Shown here: positions 7,832 through 14,478 of the stretch, one piece after another
Numbering within the stretch: position 1 is the first letter of the stretch
Layout of the letters: every line of letters begins with the position of its first letter
NCBI GenBank assembly: GCA_900197625.1
Contig: FZLS01000020.1
Span: 1-43,467 of the forward strand
DNA: 43,467 nucleotides
Direction: 5' to 3'
Origin: Rhodobacteraceae bacterium Water-Bin34
Lineage (GTDB): Bacteria > Pseudomonadota > Alphaproteobacteria > Rhodobacterales > Rhodobacteraceae
Notes under the pieces: model-generated
The model's database searches: none
What the model was told of the DNA's origin: nothing
The model's input: the letters and a program-made list of their open reading frames with translations, nothing else
Program-made: the position numbers and the translations under genes

Positions 7832-8162
7832 CAACATCTTTCAGTTCTTCCTCAAACGCTTCTATATCGATTGAATCTTTAGCGAAGTCCTGTAAAGGAT
7901 GATGTATTCCGTTTGTTAGTAAGTGAAGAGATTTAATCGACTCAAGAATAAGAACCATGGCTGGAAAATATTTCATAGTGTCTTGTTCGAAAACTACACC
8001 TGATCTTATCATTTCAGTTAAAACATATTGCCAAAGAGCTTCAGAAATTTGATCTGCATGACCAAGTTTAAATTCTTTTACTGAGTCTGCCAACTCCTGC
8101 GCATTTTGCGGTGGAGTTAACAGTTTGTCTTTGGGAAACGATATAATATTATCTTTGCTCAT
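7806..8162 (-). CDS. Conserved hypothetical phage protein
   Basis: A 118-residue mostly helical protein that starts MSKDNIISFPKDKL and ends in a strongly acidic tail (VVDISDDEE). A central stretch (QYVLTEMIRSGVVFE, FPAMVLILESIKSLHLL) suggests a helical bundle. Its start overlaps the upstream glycosyltransferase by 14 bases, so the two are translationally coupled. Similar proteins are found in other marine T4-like phages, but the role is unknown. Confidence 0.75.
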   Translation of the reverse strand: MSKDNIISFPKDKLLTPPQNAQELADSVKEFKLGHADQISEALWQYVLTEMIRSGVVFEQDTMKYFPAMVLILESIKSLHLLTNGIHHPLQDFAKDSIDIEAFEEELKDVVDISDDEE

Positions 8163-9114
8163 TTAGTTCACTTATGAGTTTATTCCAACGATTTTGGAAT
8201 ATGTCGATTGTATTGCGGGTTAAGAAGGCTCTATCACTCGTAGTAAACTTCTTAAAGAATTGATTATCTGCTTTGTGTGTTTCGATAACCTGTTTTGTAA
8301 CTGAATATGCTACATTCGCATGATCTTGCGGATCTTCTGTATAATCATATGAAATCGTTGCTCCACCGCTTGTTTCTGTTAAAGCGCCATAATTTGGGTG
8401 AATGCATAATACTCCACTTTTAATAGCTTCGATCAGTGCGATACATGAAGTTTCTTTCCAAATATTTGGATACAAGAATACGTCTGCTTTATCTAAAGCA
8501 GTTAATACTTGCGCATTTGGAACAGAACCATGGTAAGTCATATTAGGATGATTATGTATTCTAGTAAATAAATCTACATATGGCTCGTCTCTATGAGCCC
8601 AACCGTAAATAGCAAACGAAGAATACACGTCAAGATGAATATCCTTATATTCTTTAGATAACTGATCAATAATTGGATACACCAATTCTAAACCTCGGTG
8701 AGGAGTAGTATGATAAATGAATTTAATTTTACCTTGATGATCGTTATTTTCAGGTACAACAAAGTTCTTTTCAACTGCGTTTGGAATTACGGAGCACATG
8801 GCATAAGGTATATCATACGCTCCGATGTATTGATCTCTTTGCCATTGAGTTACAAAAACAAGATGATCGAATTTATTCCATCCACCGTTTAATAAGATAT
8901 TATTTTCAGGATCTTCAGCAAGATCATGACAGTACAAAATATTAAGGTCTACATCTGTTGGTATATCACGAGGACGTGAGAAATGTATCGCTACATTTGC
9001 CAATAAATTAGAGTCCACGTTGTCGATTACACGTTGTCGCATCATTTCTGTGCCACCGCTAGAATTTTTTGATTGCTCAGACTCTACGACCTGACCTTTA
9101 TAAATCATACTCAT
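8149..9114 (-). CDS. GT4-type glycosyltransferase
   Basis: A 321-residue GT-B fold enzyme. The C-terminal half has the retaining GT4 signature: VIPNAV, then FIYHTTPHRGLELVYP, DVFLYPNIWKE and TSCIALIEAIKSG, which contains the E-x7-E donor-site pair. The N-terminal half is short, with a GGTEMMRQRV acceptor-side loop. GGAG precedes the ATG. It may modify host surface glycan, virion protein or DNA. The sugar cannot be read from sequence. It is isolated from the two other sugar clusters in the window. Confidence 0.82.
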   Translation of the reverse strand: MSMIYKGQVVESEQSKNSSGGTEMMRQRVIDNVDSNLLANVAIHFSRPRDIPTDVDLNILYCHDLAEDPENNILLNGGWNKFDHLVFVTQWQRDQYIGAYDIPYAMCSVIPNAVEKNFVVPENNDHQGKIKFIYHTTPHRGLELVYPIIDQLSKEYKDIHLDVYSSFAIYGWAHRDEPYVDLFTRIHNHPNMTYHGSVPNAQVLTALDKADVFLYPNIWKETSCIALIEAIKSGVLCIHPNYGALTETSGGATISYDYTEDPQDHANVAYSVTKQVIETHKADNQFFKKFTTSDRAFLTRNTIDIFQNRWNKLISELNEQR

Positions 9115-9117
9115 ATA

Positions 9118-9375
9118 TTATGCTCCGGTATTAAATTCCGTAATGCTATCCCAACGAAATGAGCGCCAACCTTCGTTATCGAGGTCGAACACAGCAACTA
9201 CGTCTGGGTTTACTTTACGTTTTGGTTTGATTGATGTTTCGTCTACAGGCTTTTGAGGAGGTAGTTTTGAAGCCTCAAGAGTGCAACGCATTTCTCGCTT
9301 ATCACCATTTACTTTCGTGAAAGTGATATTAACGATTCCAGCACGTAGTGCTGTCAAGATTGTATCTTTATCCAT
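9118..9375 (-). CDS. SH3-barrel-like small conserved phage protein
   Basis: An 85-residue protein with segments VNITFTKVNGDKREMRCTL, NPDVVAVFDLDNEGWRSFRWDSI and EFN near the end. This pattern (often annotated as an SH3 beta-barrel fold protein) is widespread in T4-like phages, with no assigned role. AAGGA lies upstream of the ATG. A TTGACA/TAGATT promoter candidate sits just before it. Confidence 0.75.
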   Translation of the reverse strand: MDKDTILTALRAGIVNITFTKVNGDKREMRCTLEASKLPPQKPVDETSIKPKRKVNPDVVAVFDLDNEGWRSFRWDSITEFNTGA

Positions 9376-9409
9376 AATTTAGTTCCTTTTCATTTTAAGT
9401 TGTAAGTCT

Positions 9410-9438
9410 AATCTAAACTGCAAACTTAAAAATGTCAA
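9410..9438 (-). promoter_or_regulatory. Possible sigma70 promoter (TTGACA-17-TAGATT)
   Basis: TTGACA at 9433-9438 overlaps the end of the upstream gene; TAGATT lies 17 bases on. It would transcribe the gene starting at 9375. It lacks the TGTTTACA form of the main early promoters. Confidence 0.4.
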
Positions 9439-9683
9439 TACTTTCTTTCTTCAAATTTCATTAATTCTAGATCTTTAGTCAAAACATTAAATACGACAGT
9501 AGAAACTTCTTGAAGAGGGTCTATTCTCATATGTGTTAGTACTCTATCTATAAACTGAAACTCTCTATTCTGTTTGGCTGCTATAGTACAACCTTCGATA
9601 AACGTTTCAATATCGTACGGGTTCTCGTAAAATATTGGCTGCTTCGCCTTTTTGGGCTTTGTAGCTCGTTCTCGTTCCTCCAT
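9435..9683 (-). CDS. Small conserved hypothetical protein
   Basis: An 82-residue protein with a basic start (ERERATKPKKAKQP) and a helical, acidic remainder (NPYDIETFIEGCTIAA). It overlaps the 3' end of the dNMP kinase gene by 77 bases in another frame, but AAAGGA stands before its ATG and the frame extends well beyond the overlap. No known domain is recognised. Confidence 0.65.
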   Translation of the reverse strand: MEERERATKPKKAKQPIFYENPYDIETFIEGCTIAAKQNREFQFIDRVLTHMRIDPLQEVSTVVFNVLTKDLELMKFEERKY

Positions 9684-10296
9684 TAAATTCCTTTCGATAT
9701 ATATCTTCTAACGCAGTTTCGAAATCCTGAACTGTTCCGTTATTATGTATTCTGTGCGTTACTACATCAAACTTATGAGGTAATACGTATTTATTATTGA
9801 TTTCCGTGATATGACCTATAATATGTTCTTGAACTACATTGCCGTCAAAGTATCTACGAGAGTCAGAAGAATAATCGCATCCTTCTCTTGTAAGTTGAAC
9901 TAAGATGAAATTTTTAGATCCAACTTTATTTATAACAGGTATTAGCTCATCTACAAATCCACCATCAGAGATAGCGTAGTTCTTCTTTAAGTCAATTTCA
10001 TCAGCTACTTGTTTACCGAAATAATCTAATCCACGCCTCGGTTTAATTACTTTTTCTGAAACATAGATCATTGCTTCGCGACAAGACATATGCCCAAGAT
10101 CTATATGAGGAACTTCTTTTACAGAACGATCATCATAACGATCCATAAACCAATCGTATCTGCAACCAAAATATTTGCAAGTTTCTTTATATAATTGATA
10201 TTTAAAAGAAAGGTGTTTCCAACCTTTACCGTGTTTAAAATAATCTGCAGCGCAATCTTTCCCAGCGCTTGGTGGGCCGTTAAAAAGTATTATCAT
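9607..10296 (-). CDS. Deoxynucleoside monophosphate kinase (T4 gp1-like)
   Basis: A 229-residue P-loop kinase with Walker A FNGPPSAGKD at residues 5-14. An LFN start and later RYDWFMDRYDDRS and SCREAMIYVSEKVIKP segments match the T4 gene 1 dNMP kinase group. The IRREGCDYSSDSR-like lid (here TREGCDYSSDSR) lies near residue 135. It would phosphorylate dNMPs for phage DNA synthesis, alongside ribonucleotide reductase and ThyX from this window. Its start overlaps the upstream gene by four bases, and its own tail overlaps the following gene. Confidence 0.82.
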   Translation of the reverse strand: MIILFNGPPSAGKDCAADYFKHGKGWKHLSFKYQLYKETCKYFGCRYDWFMDRYDDRSVKEVPHIDLGHMSCREAMIYVSEKVIKPRRGLDYFGKQVADEIDLKKNYAISDGGFVDELIPVINKVGSKNFILVQLTREGCDYSSDSRRYFDGNVVQEHIIGHITEINNKYVLPHKFDVVTHRIHNNGTVQDFETALEDIYRKEFNGGTRTSYKAQKGEAANILREPVRY

Positions 10297-10520
10297 GCAA
10301 TCGTGTCCTCAACTATGTTGTTGATTTCTGCGCAAGCTTCTTTCCACTCTTGTGGAATCATGCCAGACAAAATAAATTCACGATCTGTGTCTGTAAGATA
10401 AGGCATCATTTCGTTTATGTTACCGTATCCTTTTTGATATAGAACCCAATCGTTAGGATCTAATGCGATGTTTCTTCTATGTTCTTTTCCAGAATATGCT
10501 GATGTGCGTGTGATGATCAT
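10293..10520 (-). CDS. Small conserved hypothetical phage protein
   Basis: A 75-residue protein starting MIITRTSAYSGKEHRRNIALD, with a FILSGMIPQEWKEA segment. The N-terminal TRTSxxSG pattern is frequent in small phage proteins upstream of nucleotide-metabolism genes. GGAG lies before the ATG, and a perfect consensus sigma70 promoter stands directly upstream. It is coupled to the dNMP kinase. Function unknown. Confidence 0.75.
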   Translation of the reverse strand: MIITRTSAYSGKEHRRNIALDPNDWVLYQKGYGNINEMMPYLTDTDREFILSGMIPQEWKEACAEINNIVEDTIA

Positions 10521-10552
10521 TTAATTTCTCCAAGGTTTCACAGTCTAATAAT

Positions 10553-10581
10553 ATTATACATCATTCTAATAAAAATGTCAA
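10553..10581 (-). promoter_or_regulatory. Consensus sigma70 promoter (TTGACA-17-TATAAT)
   Basis: Perfect -35 and -10 hexamers with a 17-bp spacer. The -35 lies in the last codons of the GIY-YIG-like gene. It drives the gene starting at 10520 and the dNMP kinase behind it. Confidence 0.75.
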
Positions 10582-10983
10582 TCCTTTCACATGATTCTTG
10601 TGGATACGGCATTGAATAATACCGTTGTAGTAATCGTCTCTTAATAAAACATTATGATCGAATTGGTACTTAGCTTCTAGATAGCCAAGCTCACCTTTAG
10701 TCATGCAGAGAGTGATTATCTCTCTGTGGAAGTTATCTTCTCCTTTTTCTTCGACCATCGTTTTAACTTCATCTGATGATCCATAATATTTTTTCCAGTC
10801 TGATTCGACTACCTTTTTTCTTTTACGTGTTTTACCCTTTAGAGGAGGAAGTCGCCTTGTAGATTTAAGCAATTTCTTTCCTACGTATTTCTTATCGTTA
10901 GATCTATCGGTAATCACATATAAAAATCCTATGTAATCTTCTATCATCTCAGAAGTAAACTCTTCACCCTTGTAGTACCACAT
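10561..10983 (-). CDS. GIY-YIG-like nuclease-domain protein
   Basis: 140 residues from the ATG at 10983, which has GGAG six bases before it; a second ATG 12 bases upstream lacks a site. It starts MWYYKGEEF, followed by IGFLYVITD and DKKYVGKK, which match the GIY-YIG core. Later segments are ESDWKKYYGSSDE and RDDYYNGIIQCRIHK. Relatives are single-copy conserved genes of T4-like marine phages and need not be homing endonucleases. It could act as a structure-specific nuclease. No flanking intron or split gene is seen. Confidence 0.7.
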   Translation of the reverse strand: MWYYKGEEFTSEMIEDYIGFLYVITDRSNDKKYVGKKLLKSTRRLPPLKGKTRKRKKVVESDWKKYYGSSDEVKTMVEEKGEDNFHREIITLCMTKGELGYLEAKYQFDHNVLLRDDYYNGIIQCRIHKNHVKGLTFLLE

Positions 10984-11011
10984 AATATTCTCCATAATGC
11001 TATGGAGTTAT

Positions 11012-11227
11012 TTATGCTGGTTCCATCTCTTGTCGGATACATACTGCTTGAGTTCCTTCAGGAAAATGCCCAGGGTTTCCAGTATATTCAAATCCTAATA
11101 CAGAACGAGCTTGAAAACATTCGATCATAGTGTCGTATTTCCAATATCCTTCAATAAACGGTTCCTGATAACCTGAACTACTACTAAACATTATGTTGAT
11201 AAACACCAATGTCCACACCTCAATCAA
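11012..11227 (-). CDS. Small protein with N-terminal membrane or signal segment
   Basis: 71 residues, probably from a TTG at 11227 that follows AGGAG by seven bases and overlaps the upstream stop. The N-terminus (IEVWTLVFINIMFSS) is hydrophobic and may be a signal peptide or anchor. The rest has two cysteines (IECFQARSV and AVCIRQE), and similar small proteins with CxxxxxxL/CIRQ ends occur in phages. A longer version starting upstream lacks a ribosome site. Function unknown. Confidence 0.55.
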   Translation of the reverse strand: MIEVWTLVFINIMFSSSSGYQEPFIEGYWKYDTMIECFQARSVLGFEYTGNPGHFPEGTQAVCIRQEMEPA

Positions 11228-11387
11228 TGCAAATCTCCTCTTGTTCCTCAAACGTAACAAAAACTTTCAGAGTTCGACCATCGTCTTGCTCTGAAAGCCA
11301 AACACGTTCAACTGAATTTTTTACATAGACTCTTCCGTTGTTGTCTATGACTTCAACTCGATCTACGCTTTCAAAATCTTTATTCAA
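11220..11387 (-). CDS. Small acidic hypothetical protein
   Basis: 55 residues from a TTG at 11387, spaced seven bases from GGGAG and overlapping the upstream stop at 11380. An ATG at 11429 would extend it but has no ribosome site and lies inside the previous gene. It is predicted to be a beta-rich protein (VDRVEVIDNNGRVYVKN, VWLSEQDDGRTLKVF). Family not recognised. Confidence 0.55.
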   Translation of the reverse strand: MNKDFESVDRVEVIDNNGRVYVKNSVERVWLSEQDDGRTLKVFVTFEEQEEICID

Positions 11388-11568
11388 TTTCTTGCTCCCA
11401 TTGTCTAAGATATGGGAAGAAATCGCCATGCTTTGCCAGTTCTATTTCTGGATAACCTTCAGACAATAACCAAAGGGTTAAATTCCAAGGCTCTGGACGA
11501 GGTTCAGGAAGCGGTTTCGGAAAACCATACTTCCATCCTCCTGGCGGATCCACCATAGTTACTTTCAT
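11380..11568 (-). CDS. Small conserved phage protein (MVDPPGGWKYGFPKP type)
   Basis: 62 residues with the pattern MVDPPGGWKYGFPKPLPE, then WLLSEGYPEIELAKHGD. I recognise this N-terminal pattern from small proteins in marine T4-like phages, where the role is unknown. GGAG precedes the ATG. It is part of a chain of overlapping small genes. Confidence 0.75.
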   Translation of the reverse strand: MKVTMVDPPGGWKYGFPKPLPEPRPEPWNLTLWLLSEGYPEIELAKHGDFFPYLRQWEQEIE

Positions 11569-11569
11569 T

Positions 11570-11731
11570 TTATCTCCTACTAAAATCTCGCTTATAAACT
11601 TTGTAAGCTTTAATTGTTAAATCGGTTTGTGCTAACGGAGCACGTTCAATGAACTCTATAAGTTGATCAAAGTTCATTCCTAAAAAATCACACTGCTTAT
11701 TTAAAACAGTCATTGCACCTTTAATTTGCAT
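11570..11731 (-). CDS. Small hypothetical protein (53 aa)
   Basis: An ATG at 11731 overlaps the stop of the preceding gene (TAATG) and opens 53 codons ending just before the next start. The product begins MQIKGAMTVLNKQ and is helical, with a basic end (YKRDFSRR). The overlap at one end and two-base gap at the other support a real gene. Function unknown. Confidence 0.6.
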   Translation of the reverse strand: MQIKGAMTVLNKQCDFLGMNFDQLIEFIERAPLAQTDLTIKAYKVYKRDFSRR

Positions 11732-11994
11732 TATACATACTCCAACATGTTGATTTCAGCTGCACGATCTTCATCTTCCATTTCAACCATGTAATCGAAA
11801 GCTTCATCGATCAATGTTGATGCGTACCATGTACTAAGATCCATGTGCATATCTGCTGAAACATAGTTCCAAAAGTCTGTTGAACCATAACCTTGCTCAA
11901 GGTTTTCTTCACTAACGATTGCTTTTTGAAATGAAGCAACGATGTCTGATTTATAAGTTACGCCGTTAGTTAAGTTTGTGATTGTATATGACAT
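11731..11994 (-). CDS. Conserved hypothetical early protein
   Basis: An 87-residue acidic protein starting MSYTITNLTNGVTYKSD. Its C-terminal half is a helical acidic segment (FDYMVEMEDEDRAAEI). An early-type promoter lies immediately upstream and the downstream gene overlaps its stop. No catalytic motif is seen. Confidence 0.7.
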   Translation of the reverse strand: MSYTITNLTNGVTYKSDIVASFQKAIVSEENLEQGYGSTDFWNYVSADMHMDLSTWYASTLIDEAFDYMVEMEDEDRAAEINMLEYV

Positions 11995-12027
11995 TTTATT
12001 TCTTTCTTTGTTTCAGCTTATAGAATC

Positions 12028-12056
12028 AATATACGGCTTTTTAACAGGCTTGTAAA
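12028..12056 (-). promoter_or_regulatory. Sigma70-like early promoter (TTTACA-17-TATATT-GATTCTA)
   Basis: TGTTTACA, a 17-bp spacer and TATATT followed by GATTCTA at 12021-12027. It is the same as four other sites. It serves the gene starting at 11994 and the overlapping chain behind it. Confidence 0.75.
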
Positions 12057-12064
12057 CAGCTAAT

Positions 12065-12355
12065 TTATCTTAAAGTAAAACCAAGAATATCTTCAACGAA
12101 TTCATCACCACAATCTTTTTGAAATGCTACTACCAGATTGTCACGTGAGCACGTATCTAAGTCTGAGACATGCTCTGCAAGCTTTTCTGCATCTGACTTA
12201 CGGAACAATTCTAAAGCTGCCTGATAGTCAGCTGAGTCGCTCAAATATACATCTTTAAGATCTTCAATACAACGTTCTGCGCATTCGTTATACTCTACGA
12301 TTAATGCTTCAAGATTTGTTAATTCAGTTTTGATCCAGAAGTTTTGAGCGTTCAT
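12065..12355 (-). CDS. Conserved hypothetical early protein
   Basis: 96 residues from the ATG at 12355, seven bases after AGGA; the ATG nine bases further up overlaps that site. The product is an acidic helical protein with four cysteines (NECAERC, DTCSRD, KDCGDE). It has its own early-type promoter. Function unknown. Confidence 0.7.
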   Translation of the reverse strand: MNAQNFWIKTELTNLEALIVEYNECAERCIEDLKDVYLSDSADYQAALELFRKSDAEKLAEHVSDLDTCSRDNLVVAFQKDCGDEFVEDILGFTLR

Positions 12356-12386
12356 TTTTTTCATCCTATATCTTGTTTCTAGAATC

Positions 12387-12415
12387 AGTATAAGCTATTT
12401 GAGTATGTATGTAAA
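12387..12415 (-). promoter_or_regulatory. Sigma70-like early promoter (TTTACA-17-TATACT-GATTCTA)
   Basis: CGTTTACA, a 17-bp spacer and TATACT, followed by GATTCTA at 12380-12386. This is the clearest member of the recurring promoter family. It drives the gene starting at 12355. Confidence 0.78.
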
Positions 12416-12418
12416 CGG

Positions 12419-12673
12419 TTAAAAGCCACCATCTCCATAAGTTCTCGTATTATCTATTTCTTCTGAGAACTCTTGATAACCGCCAATGTGTTTATCATAC
12501 CACCAAATCTGAGGTACAGTTTCCGCGGCTTTAGATCCTAAAGCTTCATTCATTTGATCTCTATATTTTGAATATGTAATGTCGAAATATTCATAAGTTA
12601 ATCCGTGTCTTTCTGCTAGTTTCTTTGCTCTTAAACAAAAACCACAAGTTGGAGTTCCATAGATTTTAATCAT
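12419..12673 (-). CDS. Glutaredoxin
   Basis: 84 residues from the ATG at 12673 (GGGAG upstream). The active site CGFC occupies residues 10-13 in GTPTCGFC, followed by the TVPQIW cis-Pro loop and a GGYQEF glutathione-site segment. It is the likely hydrogen donor for the phage ribonucleotide reductase at 25036-28040, as T4 NrdC is. It overlaps the upstream gene by eight bases. Confidence 0.92.
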   Translation of the reverse strand: MIKIYGTPTCGFCLRAKKLAERHGLTYEYFDITYSKYRDQMNEALGSKAAETVPQIWWYDKHIGGYQEFSEEIDNTRTYGDGGF

Positions 12674-12899
12674 TTTTATCTCCCAATAAGTATGCACCAT
12701 CTGGTAAATCCATTGCTGCCATTAATTCATGAAATTGATCAGGCGACATTTCAATAACTGTATGACGGTTTGAGTCGTTATCAAATTGTCTAATATAGAC
12801 TGCATCTTCGTACAAAAGAAATTGAACATCTTCATGTTCTCCACTTTGATCTAATACTGTTACCGCTGTCTCGTCCCAATCAATTTCTACTGTAAACAT
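12666..12899 (-). CDS. Conserved T4-like hypothetical protein
   Basis: A 77-residue acidic protein (MFTVEIDWDETAVTVLD, DVQFLLYEDAVYIRQFD, LPDGAYLL). The same pattern of segments is found next to nucleotide or HAD genes in marine T4-like phages. It overlaps glutaredoxin downstream and touches the HAD gene upstream. Function unknown. Confidence 0.75.
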   Translation of the reverse strand: MFTVEIDWDETAVTVLDQSGEHEDVQFLLYEDAVYIRQFDNDSNRHTVIEMSPDQFHELMAAMDLPDGAYLLGDKND

Positions 12900-13612
12900 T
12901 ACTGTTCCTCTCTTAAAATCTTATATGTTTCTTCCCAATTTTTTACGTGGTGGTTTGTTCCACATTTATTCATTTTTGCCAACGGATAATCGTTTCCACC
13001 GTTATCCATCTTATCTCCGAAAAAATGGATATTATCATCTTCGTTAAAATCATCAAGAATTTGTGATTTATCATTGCCTATTGGGTATATATCTATTCCA
13101 GTCTCGCCACCAATTACGGCTGAAATACCTAAAGATTCGATGCCAAAAACATAGTTGAAAGTGTTTACGATATCTCTGCGCTCGTTATTTATCTCGTCAT
13201 ATTTAATATATAATTTACGTTCACCAAGTGTTGCATTCCTGCCTACTACACTGAAGTTACAAGTTCCTCTTCTTTCTTCTAAATGATTTCCAGTTCTTAA
13301 AACAAAAGGAGATCTTATAAGTTCATCGCTCAACCACCTTCTACATTCTTCTGGTAACTTCCACCCTGAAGCGTTTACTATTTTCCCGCGATGTCGAGTT
13401 TCATTTCCACTGCAATTATAGCACGTGACTACGTTTTCAGTTATATCTGAGCCCAACTGTTCTTTTGTTTTAACATAGTCAGATCCTGTTACTAACCATA
13501 CTTTGTTATCTTTTATAAATTGTAAGAAGAATTTTTTAAACTCTTGATCCATTTTTTGTCTGCTTGGAGTAAGTGTTCCATCGACATCGAATATGTATCT
13601 AATCGTCTTCAT
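12899..13612 (-). CDS. Eukaryote-type phosphomannomutase-like HAD phosphatase
   Basis: A 237-residue HAD-IIB protein. Motif I is FDVDGTLTPSRQ (residue 8 on), motif II VTGSD near 42, and the C-terminal part has GGETGIDIYPIGNDK and HFFGDKMDNGGNDY near 200. The SVVGRN segment (about 125) and this end are characteristic of the alpha-phosphomannomutase (PMM2/Sec53) family, with length similar to PMM2. It would interconvert mannose-6-P and mannose-1-P and feed GDP-sugar synthesis for nearby glycosyltransferases. It may be a phosphatase instead. Confidence 0.8.
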   Translation of the reverse strand: MKTIRYIFDVDGTLTPSRQKMDQEFKKFFLQFIKDNKVWLVTGSDYVKTKEQLGSDITENVVTCYNCSGNETRHRGKIVNASGWKLPEECRRWLSDELIRSPFVLRTGNHLEERRGTCNFSVVGRNATLGERKLYIKYDEINNERRDIVNTFNYVFGIESLGISAVIGGETGIDIYPIGNDKSQILDDFNEDDNIHFFGDKMDNGGNDYPLAKMNKCGTNHHVKNWEETYKILREEQ

Positions 13613-13676
13613 ATATAAATCTTTCTTCGTTGCTGGCTTTGGTTTCTTCTTTTTTAAATCTCATTTTCCAAATCAT
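13599..13676 (-). CDS. Possible tiny protein (25 aa)
   Basis: An ATG at 13676 gives 25 codons, beginning MIWKMRFKKEE, that end overlapping the start of the HAD gene. It fills the gap between the HAD and SGNH genes, but no ribosome site is visible, so it may be only a chance frame. Confidence 0.3.
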   Translation of the reverse strand: MIWKMRFKKEETKASNEERFIYEDD

Positions 13677-13692
13677 AAACTTAAACTTTAGT

Positions 13693-14478
13693 TTAAGAAA
13701 CAGAATTTTTATACGTTTCGTAATACTTTTCTGCAATGAACTCGTGTCCTTCTTTATTGGGGTGCGCGTCTTGTTTACTTATCCTATAATTGTTTAGTTC
13801 TTCAGATAAATTATAACCGCCCAATGCATTTAAAATAGGATAGCCGAAAAATTTATTTCCATCTATTTCGTAGAATTCGGCTGGTTCAGACATTATTCTA
13901 GCCCATTCTCTTTCATTGTACTGCAACTCTTTTCCGTAATGTTTTTCTAACCAATTAAATCTACGAATTTCAAGATTGCCGCATACAAAACCGTGCACTA
14001 AATCTATGTTTAGTAATTCGCACATATTTTGAACTAAAAGTACATTTTTATAAAAATTATCTCTAATGGCTGTGAGAGGAGAGAGTTTAAAAGATACGTT
14101 TTTATCTAATAAATCATTCCACATCAAATCATAAAAATCCTTAGATTTAATATCAAGTGTACCTGCACCAAAAACCCCCTTTGAATATCTGACATTGTTT
14201 GCGTTTAAATTGTAATCGTTCCATACAGTATATCTTTCGGGTTGTGTCCAACCAACACAAACTAAATCTATTATATCAAAGTCTTTTATTAATTTTTGTA
14301 TCGCGCCAGTTGCGATCTTATCGTTACTTACACCTGACTTCCCAAGATTAATTACCTTTTTATTTAAACGTTTGCCTAAAATCTCAGGCCATTTTGGATA
14401 AGATACGTCATTCCCTGGCTCACGTGATATAAAATTTGGATCTGTAAAACTACAACCACTTGCTAAAATAAAACCCAT
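13693..14478 (-). CDS. SGNH/GDSL-family hydrolase
   Basis: A 261-residue protein with SGNH blocks: ILASGCSFTDP (Ser near residue 10), NLGKSGVSNDKIA (about 44), VCVGWTQPER near 75 and the catalytic DAHPNKEGHEF near 240. Members cleave esters, often acetyl groups on sugars. It is coupled to the carbamoyltransferase gene by a TAATG overlap. The two may remove and add groups on the same glycan. In phages such proteins are also used as glycan deacetylases on fibres, but no fibre domain is present here. Confidence 0.78.
   Translation of the reverse strand: MGFILASGCSFTDPNFISREPGNDVSYPKWPEILGKRLNKKVINLGKSGVSNDKIATGAIQKLIKDFDIIDLVCVGWTQPERYTVWNDYNLNANNVRYSKGVFGAGTLDIKSKDFYDLMWNDLLDKNVSFKLSPLTAIRDNFYKNVLLVQNMCELLNIDLVHGFVCGNLEIRRFNWLEKHYGKELQYNEREWARIMSEPAEFYEIDGNKFFGYPILNALGGYNLSEELNNYRISKQDAHPNKEGHEFIAEKYYETYKNSVS

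Noticed and set aside
9926..9933. TATAAATA match inside the dNMP kinase gene
   Set aside because: Mid-coding position, with no suitably spaced start codon behind it; likely chance in AT-rich DNA.
10561..10983. Homing endonuclease reading of the GIY-YIG-like gene
   Set aside because: No intron, split gene or insertion is visible around it, and similar single-copy genes are stable in T4-like marine phages.
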